Notes under the pieces: generated by a model
The model's database searches: none
What the model saw: the letters and a program-made list of their open reading frames with translations, nothing else
What the model was told of the DNA's origin: nothing
Assembly: GCA_965232815.1 (NCBI GenBank)
Contig: OZ247427.1
Location: 1,488,001-1,552,000, forward strand
DNA length: 64,000 nucleotides
Source of the DNA: Bin87 sp026710825
Lineage (GTDB): Bacteria > Chloroflexota > Dehalococcoidia > Lucifugimonadales > UBA3495
Reading direction: 5' to 3'
Shown: one piece after another, positions 8,101 to 16,963 of the stretch
Position numbering within the stretch: position 1 is the first letter of the stretch
How the letters are laid out: each line of letters starts with the position of its first letter
Made by a program: the position numbers and the translations under genes

Positions 8101-8673
8101 CTAGTAGGCCTTGAACCCGCCTGATGTTCCGTTAGTGTTTTCTCCATCCCCTGGGCGGTCAATGATCTCAGGTTGATATTGCAGGAGTTCAGGAGCCTCT
8201 TCCACGGTGGGTCGCTCGCTGAACCAGGCGCGGAAATCATCGGCTTCCTGTTCCGTTAGCATGTCCTTATGCACCGCTTGGTACAGCAACCATTCAACGT
8301 CGATTTCATCGGCTGCCAAAGCGTCCTGGATCGAGAACAGGCCCATCTCGTCGGGCCTGTCTGCGAGCCACTGGGACAGCGTCTTTGAGCCTCCAGATCC
8401 TTCAATCTCTTGGCCGGCGCCTGGGTCCGTTCCGTCGCCCGGCTCGGGCGCTATGACTACAGCCGGCGGTTCCACTCGCTCTGCCACTGGGGGGTTCGCA
8501 TTCAGGCCTGGGTCAACCCCGTCGAACTGAGCGGACTCTATCGCAGGTTGAATTCCCGCATTTTCGCGGTCATTGGCGGCGAACAGTGTGCCGACCGCCA
8601 GCACCCCAACCAGCAGCAGGATCGTCGCCAGCAGGGCCAGCCGGAATCGTCCCAGCGCACGGATATTGTTCAT
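8101..8673 (-). CDS. Single-pass membrane protein of unknown function
   Basis: A 190-residue protein with one N-terminal membrane segment (about residues 12-32) and an acidic, Pro/Gly-rich outer part. Residues 105-160 (QWLADRPDEMGLFSIQ to FRAWFSERP) look like a small helical domain. It is upstream of, and spaced 36 bases from, the HtrA-like protease gene, so it may anchor, regulate or be a substrate of the protease; that is inference from position. AAAGGA lies 10 bases before the ATG. Family not recognised. Confidence 0.65.
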   Translation of the reverse strand: MNNIRALGRFRLALLATILLLVGVLAVGTLFAANDRENAGIQPAIESAQFDGVDPGLNANPPVAERVEPPAVVIAPEPGDGTDPGAGQEIEGSGGSKTLSQWLADRPDEMGLFSIQDALAADEIDVEWLLYQAVHKDMLTEQEADDFRAWFSERPTVEEAPELLQYQPEIIDRPGDGENTNGTSGGFKAY

Positions 8674-8975
8674 GATGCATTCGTCCTTTGCATATTTTCA
8701 AACTAACACCAAAACGGCCCACTGATTTTAGCACAAACCGGTGAAATCATATGGTGGGCAAACACCAGTTGGTAGGCAATGTGCGAGTGTTTCCACATGT
8801 ATCAGCGCCGCTGCCCAAGGCTCACGTTCGTCCACAACTTGGGATAACCGGCGCCCAATCAGCATGAGTACGTTTCTCAGGGTAGTCTTGTTGATTTATG
8901 TCCTAGGCTTGCATATATTTCCGCGAGTGAGACTCCGTCTTGCATCCCCGTATACCTTCTTACCGGTGAGATATC
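8674..8975. promoter_or_regulatory. Divergent promoter region between membrane protein and binding protein genes
   Basis: About 300 bases without a gene separate two divergent genes. It is richer in A/T than its surroundings towards 8880-8970. No clear repeat or complete -35/-10 pair could be fixed by eye. Confidence 0.4.
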
Positions 8976-11204
8976 ATGAACACACTTCTCAGAGTTGGGG
9001 TATTAGCTGTCTCAGGGCTCATCTTTGCCATGGTCGGCATTGCCCTGCTGCCTGACTCTGCCCACGCCAGGAGCAACCCGGCCTGCCCCAGTTCCTGGCC
9101 CGCCCAGGGATACGACGGGCCGTTGCAGAAAAAAGATTACGGCCTGATCGCCTACCAGGACTTTTATACCGACTCCGACGGCGGCCGGTGGTTTGTCATA
9201 CGCAGCGCCGGCAGCAACGGCTACACGATGGTGAGGGCGTATCAGGCCGATGACGACGAGGACAAATACATTGCCGGCTCGCCCGACGAAATCTGCTTCC
9301 TGCTGGTGCGCCGCCCCGGCGATAGCGCGGACGCCGCCGAACCCACACAGATCACCTTCCGCGATGAGAAGGATGAGCCTGCACCCGAACCGGAGCCGGA
9401 ACCATGCCCGCCCCGGCCCACGGCCGCGGCTCTCCAGAATCTGCCATCCGCTGACCATGACAGCGACCCGGAGGACGAGCACGAAACCGACCACTCCCAG
9501 GTTGTTCCTCGGCTGATGCGAAACGCCGAGGAGTTCAAGTACACCATCGGACAACGCGGCGGCACCCTGACATACACCACCATCGGCGACCCGCTGACTT
9601 TCAACCCTGCCCTGGCCAACGATTCATCGTCCGCTGGCGTGTTGGGGTACCTGTTCGAGGGGTTGACCGACGGATCATGGCTGAACGGCGAGGTGGAACC
9701 GGGTCTGGCCCAAAGGTGGGAGCATTCTGACGACGGGTTGACCTGGACGTTCCACCTGAGGCGCGACGTGCGGTGGCACGACGGACAGCCCTTCACCGCC
9801 CACGACGTCGATTTCACCTTCAATCGCATCATCTACAACCAGGACATCAACACCAGCGACAGTGCCGCCTTCCACTTCAGGATTCTTGACGAGGAGACGG
9901 GTGTGTGGCGCGAGGAACCGATGACGGTAACCGCGCTGTACGATTACACGGTGCAAATCCAACTGCCCGTGTCCTTTGCTCCCTTCCTGCGGTCGATGTC
10001 CCAGTGGATTTATCCGAAGCACATCCTGGAACCGCACGTCGATGCCGGCACGTTCGACGCTGTCTGGGATATCAGCGCCAACCCGGCGGAAGTCATAGGA
10101 ACCGGTCCCTTCACGGTCTCAGCCTACGAGTCCGGCGACTGCCTGGTGTTCAACAGGAATCCCAACTACTGGCTCAGGGATGAGAGCGGGAACCCTCTGC
10201 CCTACCTCAACGAGATCGTGAGCATCATAGTCCCGAGCCTCGAACATGAACTCCCTCGCTTCCTCCTGGGCGACACCGATATTCACTCGGTCCTGGGCGA
10301 GGAATTCGAGCGCCTCGAACCCCTGCAGGAAGCGGAGAACTTCGTCATCCACGAGCGGGGACCCGCCTTCGGCACCACGTTCCTGGCCCTCAACATGAAC
10401 CCGGGTCGCAACCCCAACACCGGTGAACTCCTGGTGCCTGACGAGATCCGCGGCTGGTTCACCACCACCGAGTTCCGACGGGCCATCTCCCACGCCGTTG
10501 ACCGTGACCGGATCGTCGATGAAGTGCTCCACGGCCACGGCTTCCCCCAGTGGTCGTCCATCAGCCCGGCCGCCGGAGATTTCCACAACCCCGACGTCCG
10601 CAGGTACGAGTACGACATCGCCGCAGCCAACGCGATTCTGGACGGCCTCGGCTGGACCGATTACGACGGCGACGGCATTCGCGAGGACGCGTCGGGCAAT
10701 CCCATCCGCTTCACCATGACCACCAACGCCGGCAACACCCTTCGCGAACAGGTCGGCGAGATCATAGAGGCAGACCTCCGGGAAATCGGAATCGATGTGA
10801 CCTTCGAGACCATACCGTTCGGGCAGTTGGTCTCTCAGCTAACCGCAACCTATGAGTGGGAGGCCATCATCATCGGTTTCGGAGGCAGCCTGGAGCCTCA
10901 CTACGGAATCACCCTGTGGCACAGCGGCGAAAACCTGCACCTGTGGTACCCCAACCAGCCTGAACCCGCCACCGACTGGGAAGCCGAACTCGACGAGATA
11001 TACGTGAAGGCCAGCCAGGAACTGGACCACGACCGTCGCGTGGAGTATTACCACCGCGCTCAGGAAATCATTGCCGAGAACACTCCCCTTATCTTCACGA
11101 CGCTCGGGGAACGCATAGTGGCCGTACGCCAGGTCTTCGGCAACACTACGGCCACCCTGTACGGATGGAGCGACATTCGCTACCTGTATCGCACCGACCG
11201 GTAA
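8976..11204 (+). CDS. ABC transporter substrate-binding protein, peptide/nickel family 5, with extra N-terminal domain
   Basis: A 742-residue exported protein. Signal peptide about residues 1-32 (ends SAHA). Residues 33-145 are an unusual extra domain with two cysteines and an acidic Pro/Glu linker (PEPEPEP). From about residue 190 on it is a family 5 solute-binding protein: GGTLTYTTIGDPLTFNPAL, the EGLTDG segment, LTWTFHLRRDVRWHDGQPF and the second-lobe segment FRRAISHAVDRDRIVDEVL. Such proteins deliver peptides or other solutes to a membrane permease. No permease or ATPase genes are adjacent, so it is an orphan. GGTGAG lies about six bases before the ATG. The extra domain may fix it to the surface or bind another protein. 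Confidence 0.88.
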   Translation: MNTLLRVGVLAVSGLIFAMVGIALLPDSAHARSNPACPSSWPAQGYDGPLQKKDYGLIAYQDFYTDSDGGRWFVIRSAGSNGYTMVRAYQADDDEDKYIAGSPDEICFLLVRRPGDSADAAEPTQITFRDEKDEPAPEPEPEPCPPRPTAAALQNLPSADHDSDPEDEHETDHSQVVPRLMRNAEEFKYTIGQRGGTLTYTTIGDPLTFNPALANDSSSAGVLGYLFEGLTDGSWLNGEVEPGLAQRWEHSDDGLTWTFHLRRDVRWHDGQPFTAHDVDFTFNRIIYNQDINTSDSAAFHFRILDEETGVWREEPMTVTALYDYTVQIQLPVSFAPFLRSMSQWIYPKHILEPHVDAGTFDAVWDISANPAEVIGTGPFTVSAYESGDCLVFNRNPNYWLRDESGNPLPYLNEIVSIIVPSLEHELPRFLLGDTDIHSVLGEEFERLEPLQEAENFVIHERGPAFGTTFLALNMNPGRNPNTGELLVPDEIRGWFTTTEFRRAISHAVDRDRIVDEVLHGHGFPQWSSISPAAGDFHNPDVRRYEYDIAAANAILDGLGWTDYDGDGIREDASGNPIRFTMTTNAGNTLREQVGEIIEADLREIGIDVTFETIPFGQLVSQLTATYEWEAIIIGFGGSLEPHYGITLWHSGENLHLWYPNQPEPATDWEAELDEIYVKASQELDHDRRVEYYHRAQEIIAENTPLIFTTLGERIVAVRQVFGNTTATLYGWSDIRYLYRTDR

Positions 11205-11221
11205 CCGTTCGCAAATGGTGG

Positions 11222-11246
11222 GGCCCGCACTCGCTGGGATCGGGCC
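11222..11246 (+). terminator. Hairpin after the binding-protein gene
   Basis: GGCCCG (11222-11227) pairs with CGGGCC (11241-11246), 17 bases after the stop codon and between two convergent genes. There is no T run, so termination is only suggested. Confidence 0.35.
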
Positions 11247-11301
11247 TCACGGGGTTTGACCGGTGAGAGATTACTGCCGGACGGTGGTTGGCCGGCTCAG
11301 C

Positions 11302-13098
11302 CTAGCGTCGCCGCCACACCAGGTATGCGAATATGAGGATCACCAACGCGCCCACAATGGCCAGGATGATGATCAGCGTGTTGCGCTGACGGGGCGTGGT
11401 CACCACGTTGATCAGCGTGTCCCGGATGCGCGGTATTGCGTTGCCGATGATCGGGACGCCGGGTTCCTGGAGGTCCGCCGTGCCGGTTTCCACCGGGCCC
11501 GGTGTCGGAGTGGGTGTTGGCGTCGGTGTGGGTGTCGGAACCAGAGTCGGCGTCGGGGTGGGAGTAGCCGTGGGTGTTGGAGTCGGTGTCGCAGTTGGCG
11601 TGGCGGTAGGTGTCGGTGTGGATGTGGGCGTGGCAGTGGACGTCGACTTCGGGTCCGGCCTTGCGGTGGACGTTGGCGTATTCGTCGGTTCGTCCCGCTC
11701 GACGGGCGCCTCCGTGGGTTCTTCAGGCTCCGGCTCCGCAGTCGGCTCTTCCGTCGGAGGTTCCTTGGTGGGAGGTTCAGGTGTGGGCTGCTTGACCACC
11801 GGTGGAACACCGCCGCCGCCGCCGTTGTCGTCGTCCGGAGTGGGCGTGGGTGTCGGCGTAGGCGTGGGGGTTGCCATCACATTGAGGTACGTGGGGGCGC
11901 AGCATTCGCTGCTGAAGCCACGGTTATTGTCGGCTATCACATGGAAGTACCACCATCCGGGCGCGAGGGACCCCACTGTGTGGGAGGTGCCCGCGACCTT
12001 TTCCTGGTTTACGCGCTTTCCGGTGAGGCTGACGGCGGAGGTCACCAGCTTGCCATTGTGGGTGCACTCGATTCCCGGGACGCGGGACCCGCTAACCATG
12101 ATCCACTGCAATCGGTACTGGGTGGCTCCCTCGACGGCGTTCCAGCTGGCGACGACGGTGCCGTTGGAGTTTTGCGACACCCGGAGGCCGACCGGGCAGT
12201 TCACGGAAAGGTCGGGCGTCGGCGAGGGGGTGATGGTCGGCGTTGGAGTGATAGTGGGTGTTGGAGTGATGGTAGGCGTAGGAGTGATGGTAGGTGTAGG
12301 GGTAATGGTTGGCGTGGTGGTTGGTGTCCCCGTTGCTGTTGGCGTGGGAGTAATTGTGGGAGTAGGAGTGATGGTAGGCGTAGGAGTGATGGTAGGGGTA
12401 GCTGTAGGAGTTCCAGTTGGAGTGGGTGTGGCAGTCGCCGTTGGGGTGTTGGTAGGGGTTGGAGTGGGTGTGCGGGTGGCCATCGGATCTAGCACATCAT
12501 CGTCGACGCAGCTGAGCACGGCGAAGCCATCAAGTTGATGTGCCTGTACATGGTCGTCCTCACAACGGGCGTTGTGAGGATGGTCAGTTTGATAATCCGA
12601 TGGATCTAAGTTGTCGTGATGATGAGGAGCTGTGATCCAGTTGGTCCAGAGTCTCTCACGCCGATATTCTTCGTTAGTGGGATCGTGGGGGTCCTCATCG
12701 GAGTCTAAGTCGGTGTCAACCCACTCATCGAAGCCTAGGCAGCCGGTGGTTCCCCAGAATCCGTGTTTTTCGGTATGGGTGTGGCCGGCCCATTCGTACT
12801 GGCGAGCACCTTGGCCCCCAGGCACCTCTGGGCACTTGCACGGCAAATCATTTGTATCCTCAAACTCGGTCTCACTACAATTATGGTGCGTTGCTTGTAA
12901 TTTGGAGTTGCGTGGCGCGGCATCTGAAACCATTAGGAGCATCTTTTGCACTTGAGGTGCATCGTTATTGGCAGGGACAGTCTCCGGCGCAACTTCCTCT
13001 GCATCCCTGGCCGCGGAGGTGCCGGCATCCTGCAGCACCAGGAACAGGAACCCGGCCCAAGCAAAAACTGCGGCCAGGATTAGTATGACCGGCCGCAT
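11302..13098 (-). CDS. Secreted Thr/Pro-repeat surface protein with C-terminal membrane anchor
   Basis: About 598 residues. N-terminal signal/anchor (MRPVILILAAVFAWAGFLFL), then a Cys/His-rich region of about 160 residues, a Thr/Pro repeat tract (TITPTP units), a fibronectin-like module (ASWNAVEGATQYRLQW), a second Pro/Thr/Glu-rich tract, and a last membrane segment ending in WRRR. This is the layout of a stalked wall or surface protein held by its C-terminus. I start at 13098 and not at 13125, because the 13125 ATG lies inside a good -10 box. Reverse-frame reading of the repeats gives long Gly/Val strings that are artefacts. Function unknown; surface display or adhesion is likely. Confidence 0.75.
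   Translation of the reverse strand: MRPVILILAAVFAWAGFLFLVLQDAGTSAARDAEEVAPETVPANNDAPQVQKMLLMVSDAAPRNSKLQATHHNCSETEFEDTNDLPCKCPEVPGGQGARQYEWAGHTHTEKHGFWGTTGCLGFDEWVDTDLDSDEDPHDPTNEEYRRERLWTNWITAPHHHDNLDPSDYQTDHPHNARCEDDHVQAHQLDGFAVLSCVDDDVLDPMATRTPTPTPTNTPTATATPTPTGTPTATPTITPTPTITPTPTITPTPTATGTPTTTPTITPTPTITPTPTITPTPTITPTPTITPSPTPDLSVNCPVGLRVSQNSNGTVVASWNAVEGATQYRLQWIMVSGSRVPGIECTHNGKLVTSAVSLTGKRVNQEKVAGTSHTVGSLAPGWWYFHVIADNNRGFSSECCAPTYLNVMATPTPTPTPTPTPDDDNGGGGGVPPVVKQPTPEPPTKEPPTEEPTAEPEPEEPTEAPVERDEPTNTPTSTARPDPKSTSTATPTSTPTPTATPTATPTPTPTATPTPTPTLVPTPTPTPTPTPTPGPVETGTADLQEPGVPIIGNAIPRIRDTLINVVTTPRQRNTLIIILAIVGALVILIFAYLVWRRR
11490..12480. repeat. Thr/Pro-coding minisatellite tracts (two blocks)
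   Basis: Two low-complexity blocks (about 11490-11670 and 12225-12480) are built from degenerate 6- and 18-base units that encode TP and TITPTP on the minus strand. Such tracts change length easily by slippage. The fibronectin-like module lies between them. Confidence 0.8.
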
Positions 13099-13120
13099 CA
13101 CGTGAATGCCACGTCGAAAT

Positions 13121-13148
13121 ATCATATAGATAGTAATATAAACGTCAA
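13121..13148 (-). promoter_or_regulatory. Sigma-70-like promoter of the Thr/Pro-repeat protein gene
   Basis: On the minus strand TTGACG (plus positions 13143-13148) and TATGAT (13121-13126) are 16 bases apart. The surrounding 100 bases are very A/T-rich. It predicts a transcript start near 13114 and rules out the ATG at 13125 as the start codon. Confidence 0.65.
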
Positions 13149-13281
13149 TTTTCCATATTATAGCCTATATTTGATATCGGTGACATAATATCCGCATTGA
13201 TTATAAAAATGATTCCAATGCCACGAATGTGTGCCACATAAATGCGTAAAGATTGAAATTCGAGCAGGCGGGTTTGCGCGA

Positions 13282-13318
13282 AAAACCCCCGCCGGTCATG
13301 ACGACCGGCGGGGGTTTT
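13282..13318 (-). terminator. Strong two-way terminator
   Basis: A perfect 16-base stem (AAAACCCCCGCCGGTC, 13282-13297, against 13303-13318) with a 5-base loop. A runs and T runs flank the GC core, so it works in both directions. It lies 35 bases after the stop of the collagen-like gene. Confidence 0.9.
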
Positions 13319-13353
13319 CAGGCTGCGTCGCGCTGGCTTGCGCTCAGCGGCGC

Positions 13354-14049
13354 CTAGGCTCCGGCGGGTTGCCGCCGCGCCATCACCACTGCCACCACTG
13401 CGATTACCGCAGCTACGATGGCGATGATGAGGGAGATGATGCCCAGTGAACCTGCGCCGCCGGCGGGGCCGACGGAACCGGCAGGACCCGCAGCGCCAGG
13501 AGGCCCAGGAGGACCCTGGATTCCCTGCTCACCCTGGGGACCGGTGGCGCCTTGCGCGCCCGCAGGCCCGGCAGGGCCCGCAGAGCCGGCGGCTCCGGCC
13601 ACGCCGTCTTTACCGGCGGGTCCGGGGACGCCCGGAGGACCAGGGGGGCCCTGGTCGCCGTCTTCCGGCGCTTCCATCTGCATCATCAGGTTGGCGTCCA
13701 TCATGACGATCTCACGGCCGCCGGACATCCAGTCGTACTTGTAGTCCGTCATGCGGTCGCCGACCATGAAGGTCACGGTCATCTCGCCGCTGGTGGGCTG
13801 CATGAGCTCCAGCGGTCCGAATTTGCCGTTCGACATCACCATGGTTGAGCCGATTTTCTGGTCGCCGGCCATGGCGACGATCATAGTACCTTCGCCGACC
13901 GGCAGGCCATCGGCCATTGCGGTGCCGAAGAGGAATGCTGGCGGCAGGTTGGCGCCGGACGCGCCGCCCTGGGCTGAGACCAGCCCCAACGGCAACGCCA
14001 GCAGCAGGGCGATGAGCCCAGCGGCCGCCAATGCTCCTAATCTTTTCAT
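13354..14049 (-). CDS. Collagen-like surface protein with C-terminal membrane anchor
   Basis: A 231-residue protein: signal peptide (about 1-26, ends VSAQ), an N-terminal beta-type domain of about 95 residues (FLFGTAMADGLPVGEG onward), an uninterrupted run of about 24 Gly-X-Y triplets (about 131-203, rich in GPP, GPA, GAA), then one membrane segment and a short basic tail (MARRQPAGA). The triplets should form a collagen-type triple helix stalk. AGGAG lies about nine bases before the ATG. It stands between the Thr/Pro-repeat protein and the 902-residue modular protein, all on the minus strand. Bacterial collagen-like proteins are known in adhesion and host contact; the role here is inferred. 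Confidence 0.85.
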   Translation of the reverse strand: MKRLGALAAAGLIALLLALPLGLVSAQGGASGANLPPAFLFGTAMADGLPVGEGTMIVAMAGDQKIGSTMVMSNGKFGPLELMQPTSGEMTVTFMVGDRMTDYKYDWMSGGREIVMMDANLMMQMEAPEDGDQGPPGPPGVPGPAGKDGVAGAAGSAGPAGPAGAQGATGPQGEQGIQGPPGPPGAAGPAGSVGPAGGAGSLGIISLIIAIVAAVIAVVAVVMARRQPAGA

Positions 14050-14077
14050 ATCACTTCACTCCTGCTTGGTGGGTTGT

Positions 14078-14113
14078 CCCTCGCCCCTTTGCCTTGCGGG
14101 TCCGGAGCGAGGG
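14078..14113. other. Intergenic hairpin between two surface protein genes
   Basis: CCCTCGC (14078-14084) pairs with GCGAGGG (14107-14113). It lies between the stop of the 902-residue gene and the start of the collagen-like gene. It lacks a T run on the minus strand, so it may be an attenuating or stabilising stem. Confidence 0.4.
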
Positions 14114-14163
14114 CACTTTTCCCTGTGACTGCTTCTTTCTATCCGATATACGCTGGTTGACGC

Positions 14164-16872
14164 TTACCAGATTTCCAGGTTCCAGCAGTCGCCGCCGGCG
14201 CAGGTGAAGCTGACCAAACGGCCGTTCCAGTCCACGTCCTCCTGGGTGTCCTTGACCAGGACCCAGTACGGCTGTCCGCCGTGGAGTTCGGTCAACGTGT
14301 TGAGGTCGGCGAACTCGGGGCGCGGGTCGTAGAACGTCCATTCCTTGGACTGGTTGTTGAAGTGGAAGATGGCGTCCAGGTTGTCACCCAGGTCGGAGAC
14401 GGCGTCCGGCAGGGTGGCGGCTACGCCGGTCACCGCGGCCTCGGGCAGCACTTCAAGCTGTGCCACGCGGGTCTCGTTGCCAACCTTCACCTCGACCGGG
14501 TAGAAGCCCGGATCCAGGAACGGGATCAGGATGTCAGCGACTGTCGCGTCACCTTCCCGGTTGGTGTTGATGTTCCGGCCACCAAGCCTGTCGGCGCCGT
14601 CTATCTTCACGTGCTCAACCAGCGAGTACGGAGGCATGCCTTCGACCGAAACCGTGATGGTCTGGCCAGGCGCAGCTGCGCCTGGATCCAAGCCCAACTC
14701 GGCCTCTACGGTGTTGAACGTCGCCTCTTCCTCCATCGCATCGACATCACCGTCAAACGCGAACATGACCACTACGTCGTGCTCGTCGCCGATGCTGATT
14801 GTGCTGCGGAGCTGGTACTCGTACCGGAACCGCCCGTTGCCGTCAATGTCGGCATTCCGCGTGCGGTTGTCAACCATGATGGTGACGTAGTTGTCATCAT
14901 CGGCCGTGCTGATGGGCCAGTTCTCACCGCTGATCACGATGAAGTCCCGGGGGCTCGCCGTTTCAGGCATCACCGACACGGTGGGTTCTTTGATGGTGAT
15001 CTTGGTCTCGCCCTCGAACGAGTTGGTGTCCACCGCCTTGATGGTGTACTCGTCGTCGTCCAGGGCGGGGTTGTCGCCGCCGTCATCGGCGGTCCAGATG
15101 CGCACCGTAGCAGTGAATTCACCGTTGCTGGTGACCTGGATGAAATCGTTGCCAGCAATGTCGGTCTGGGTCCCGGCCGGGGACACATCCAGCGGCGTGC
15201 CATCCATGGTGATCATGTCCGTGTAGATGCGAGCGTCTTCAGTGAAGCCGCTGCCGGAAATGATGATGCTCTGGTTGGGCGCGACTTCCGTCTGGCTCAA
15301 CTCGAGGCTCGACGGCACCACGCTGAGGTTGGTAGTCTTCCGCGTGCTCCCGCGCTCCGCTGAGATCTGGATCTGCTCACCCAGGTCTCCCGGCACGTCG
15401 AAGATGTAGTCGTCCCCGTCGATCTCCTTCACACAGACGATGATAGATGGGGATTGGTTATTATCGGCATTGCGATCGACGCCGGCTTCATACGCGTCTT
15501 TGCAGCCGTCTTGGTCATCGTTCATCTCCGAAGCCAGCCACTTGTGCCTCGGGCCAAGGTCGATCTCGTCCAGCTGGCCGCCGAAGTCGCGCGCCTTGAT
15601 GGTGATTTCCTCACCGAAATTGGCAGAGGTTGGATCAACCGTGACCGAGGCTTCCAGCGTAAACGGTTTGACCGCGCTGGCCATCCGCGGATTGCCTGCT
15701 TCGGAGTCCACTGCGCACAGGTAGTTGTCACCGCCTGCCTCGAATGGGTCCTTCTCTACCGTGAATGTCACCACGAACTTGTCGTCGCTGCCCACTTCCG
15801 CGGTTCCCAGCGACTCGCCGTTGGCGATTACCATGCCGCAAGTGGGCTCGGTTTCGCTTACGTAAACGAAAACCTCGGCTCCGGTGCCGTTGTTGAATCC
15901 GGTTCCGGTGACCGTGACTTCCTTGCCACGACCCGTATCCTCATCGCTGAGGCTGATCTTGGCTAAGGTGGGGAGGTCAACCAGATTTCTGGCATCCGCG
16001 TTGGGATTGTCGAGCGTCGGGACACTGGCGCCCGGCGCCAACACGGCGTAGTGGGCGCTGTGGGAGCCCTCCTCGGTGGGGTTCTTGATGCCGGCAGACG
16101 TGGTGAAGATCAACTGAAGGTTCGCGCTCTGCGTGCTGCTCCAGTCGTCGTAGCCCGCGTCGTTGTCGGGACGCCGGTCCGGCAGGAACACCTGGATGTC
16201 CCAGTCGTCGTCGCCGTTGAAGTGGTCGTCGTCCTCGATTTCGATTTCGTCAACCACATACACGCGGCCGGTGCCGGTGCCCACGAAGTAGACGTCGCGT
16301 GGGTCGATGTCATCGGGGACCTGGAAGTCGTCCTCCAGGTAGAGCACCACGGAACTGCCGGCCACCAGGGCGCCCGGAGACTCGATGGTAAGCGTCAGCT
16401 TCACGCTGGCGCCGCCGGTGGTGCTGCTGCTGACGATCGTGGCGGCGGGCCCAGTGACGGGCGGCGGGACGGTCTGCGTCGTCGCCATGACTTCATTCGA
16501 CCACGGTGAGGGGCCGACGGAGTTCACACCGCGCACCCGGTAGGTGTACTGGGTGCCTTCCATGAGTCCAGTGTCAGTGTAACTGGTACTGGCTCCGGCT
16601 ATGGTAGCAGAGACGCTGCTGAAGGCAGGGTCGTTGCCTGCTTTCCTCTCCAATTCGTAGGAGGTTTGACCCAAACCGGGACTCCAGCTCAGGCTGATTT
16701 CGCTGGCGCTGTCCACGGTTGCCTGCAGATTCGCCGGCCCGGCGACCGGAGCCTGCGCCTGCGCCGCCTCCGGCGTCAACGCCGCGACAGCGAGCACTGC
16801 CAGCATCGCGACTACGCCCAGGGCGGTGACCAATGACACCGGCCAGATGCGCTTTCTGGTTTTGTTACTCAT
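14164..16872 (-). CDS. Large secreted modular protein (fibronectin III plus IPT/TIG-like domains)
   Basis: A 902-residue exported protein. The basic signal peptide (MSNKTRKRIW, hydrophobic to about 38, ends AQAQ) is close to that of the next gene upstream. Residues 45-133 are a fibronectin III module (NLQATVDSASEISLSW to SNEVMATT). Several immunoglobulin-like IPT/TIG modules follow, recognisable from VTGTGFNNG, ARDFGG, ISGSGFTEDARI and ISGENWP. The last about 80 residues (FHFNNQSKEWTFYDPRPEF to GGQPYWVLV) form a separate C-terminal domain. There is no membrane anchor or LPXTG motif. AAGGAGAT lies at good distance before the ATG. Likely a cell-surface or released binding protein. Confidence 0.85.
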   Translation of the reverse strand: MSNKTRKRIWPVSLVTALGVVAMLAVLAVAALTPEAAQAQAPVAGPANLQATVDSASEISLSWSPGLGQTSYELERKAGNDPAFSSVSATIAGASTSYTDTGLMEGTQYTYRVRGVNSVGPSPWSNEVMATTQTVPPPVTGPAATIVSSSTTGGASVKLTLTIESPGALVAGSSVVLYLEDDFQVPDDIDPRDVYFVGTGTGRVYVVDEIEIEDDDHFNGDDDWDIQVFLPDRRPDNDAGYDDWSSTQSANLQLIFTTSAGIKNPTEEGSHSAHYAVLAPGASVPTLDNPNADARNLVDLPTLAKISLSDEDTGRGKEVTVTGTGFNNGTGAEVFVYVSETEPTCGMVIANGESLGTAEVGSDDKFVVTFTVEKDPFEAGGDNYLCAVDSEAGNPRMASAVKPFTLEASVTVDPTSANFGEEITIKARDFGGQLDEIDLGPRHKWLASEMNDDQDGCKDAYEAGVDRNADNNQSPSIIVCVKEIDGDDYIFDVPGDLGEQIQISAERGSTRKTTNLSVVPSSLELSQTEVAPNQSIIISGSGFTEDARIYTDMITMDGTPLDVSPAGTQTDIAGNDFIQVTSNGEFTATVRIWTADDGGDNPALDDDEYTIKAVDTNSFEGETKITIKEPTVSVMPETASPRDFIVISGENWPISTADDDNYVTIMVDNRTRNADIDGNGRFRYEYQLRSTISIGDEHDVVVMFAFDGDVDAMEEEATFNTVEAELGLDPGAAAPGQTITVSVEGMPPYSLVEHVKIDGADRLGGRNINTNREGDATVADILIPFLDPGFYPVEVKVGNETRVAQLEVLPEAAVTGVAATLPDAVSDLGDNLDAIFHFNNQSKEWTFYDPRPEFADLNTLTELHGGQPYWVLVKDTQEDVDWNGRLVSFTCAGGDCWNLEIW

Positions 16873-16907
16873 TTGACTGAATCTCCTTTGAGATTGTCGG
16901 TTGCCAT

Positions 16908-16953
16908 GGCCGGAACGCCCGGTTGAGCGTTGCTTGTCCCAAACGTTCCGGCC
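16908..16953. other. Inverted repeat between the two large modular genes
   Basis: GGCCGGAACG (16908-16917) and CGTTCCGGCC (16944-16953) are exact complements separated by 26 bases. It lies upstream of the 902-residue gene and just after the stop of the 1307-residue gene. It could end or slow transcription from the upstream gene. Confidence 0.6.
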
Positions 16954-16963
16954 AATGTGTCAG

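Noticed and set aside
12225..12480. Regularly spaced short repeats that could be taken for a CRISPR array
   Set aside because: The units are 6-18 base coding repeats (TITPTP) with no unique spacers, and no cas gene is present.
11396..12538. Plus-strand frame with long Gly-Val runs
   Set aside because: It is the reverse reading of the Thr/Pro repeat tract of the minus-strand gene, not a real glycine-rich protein.
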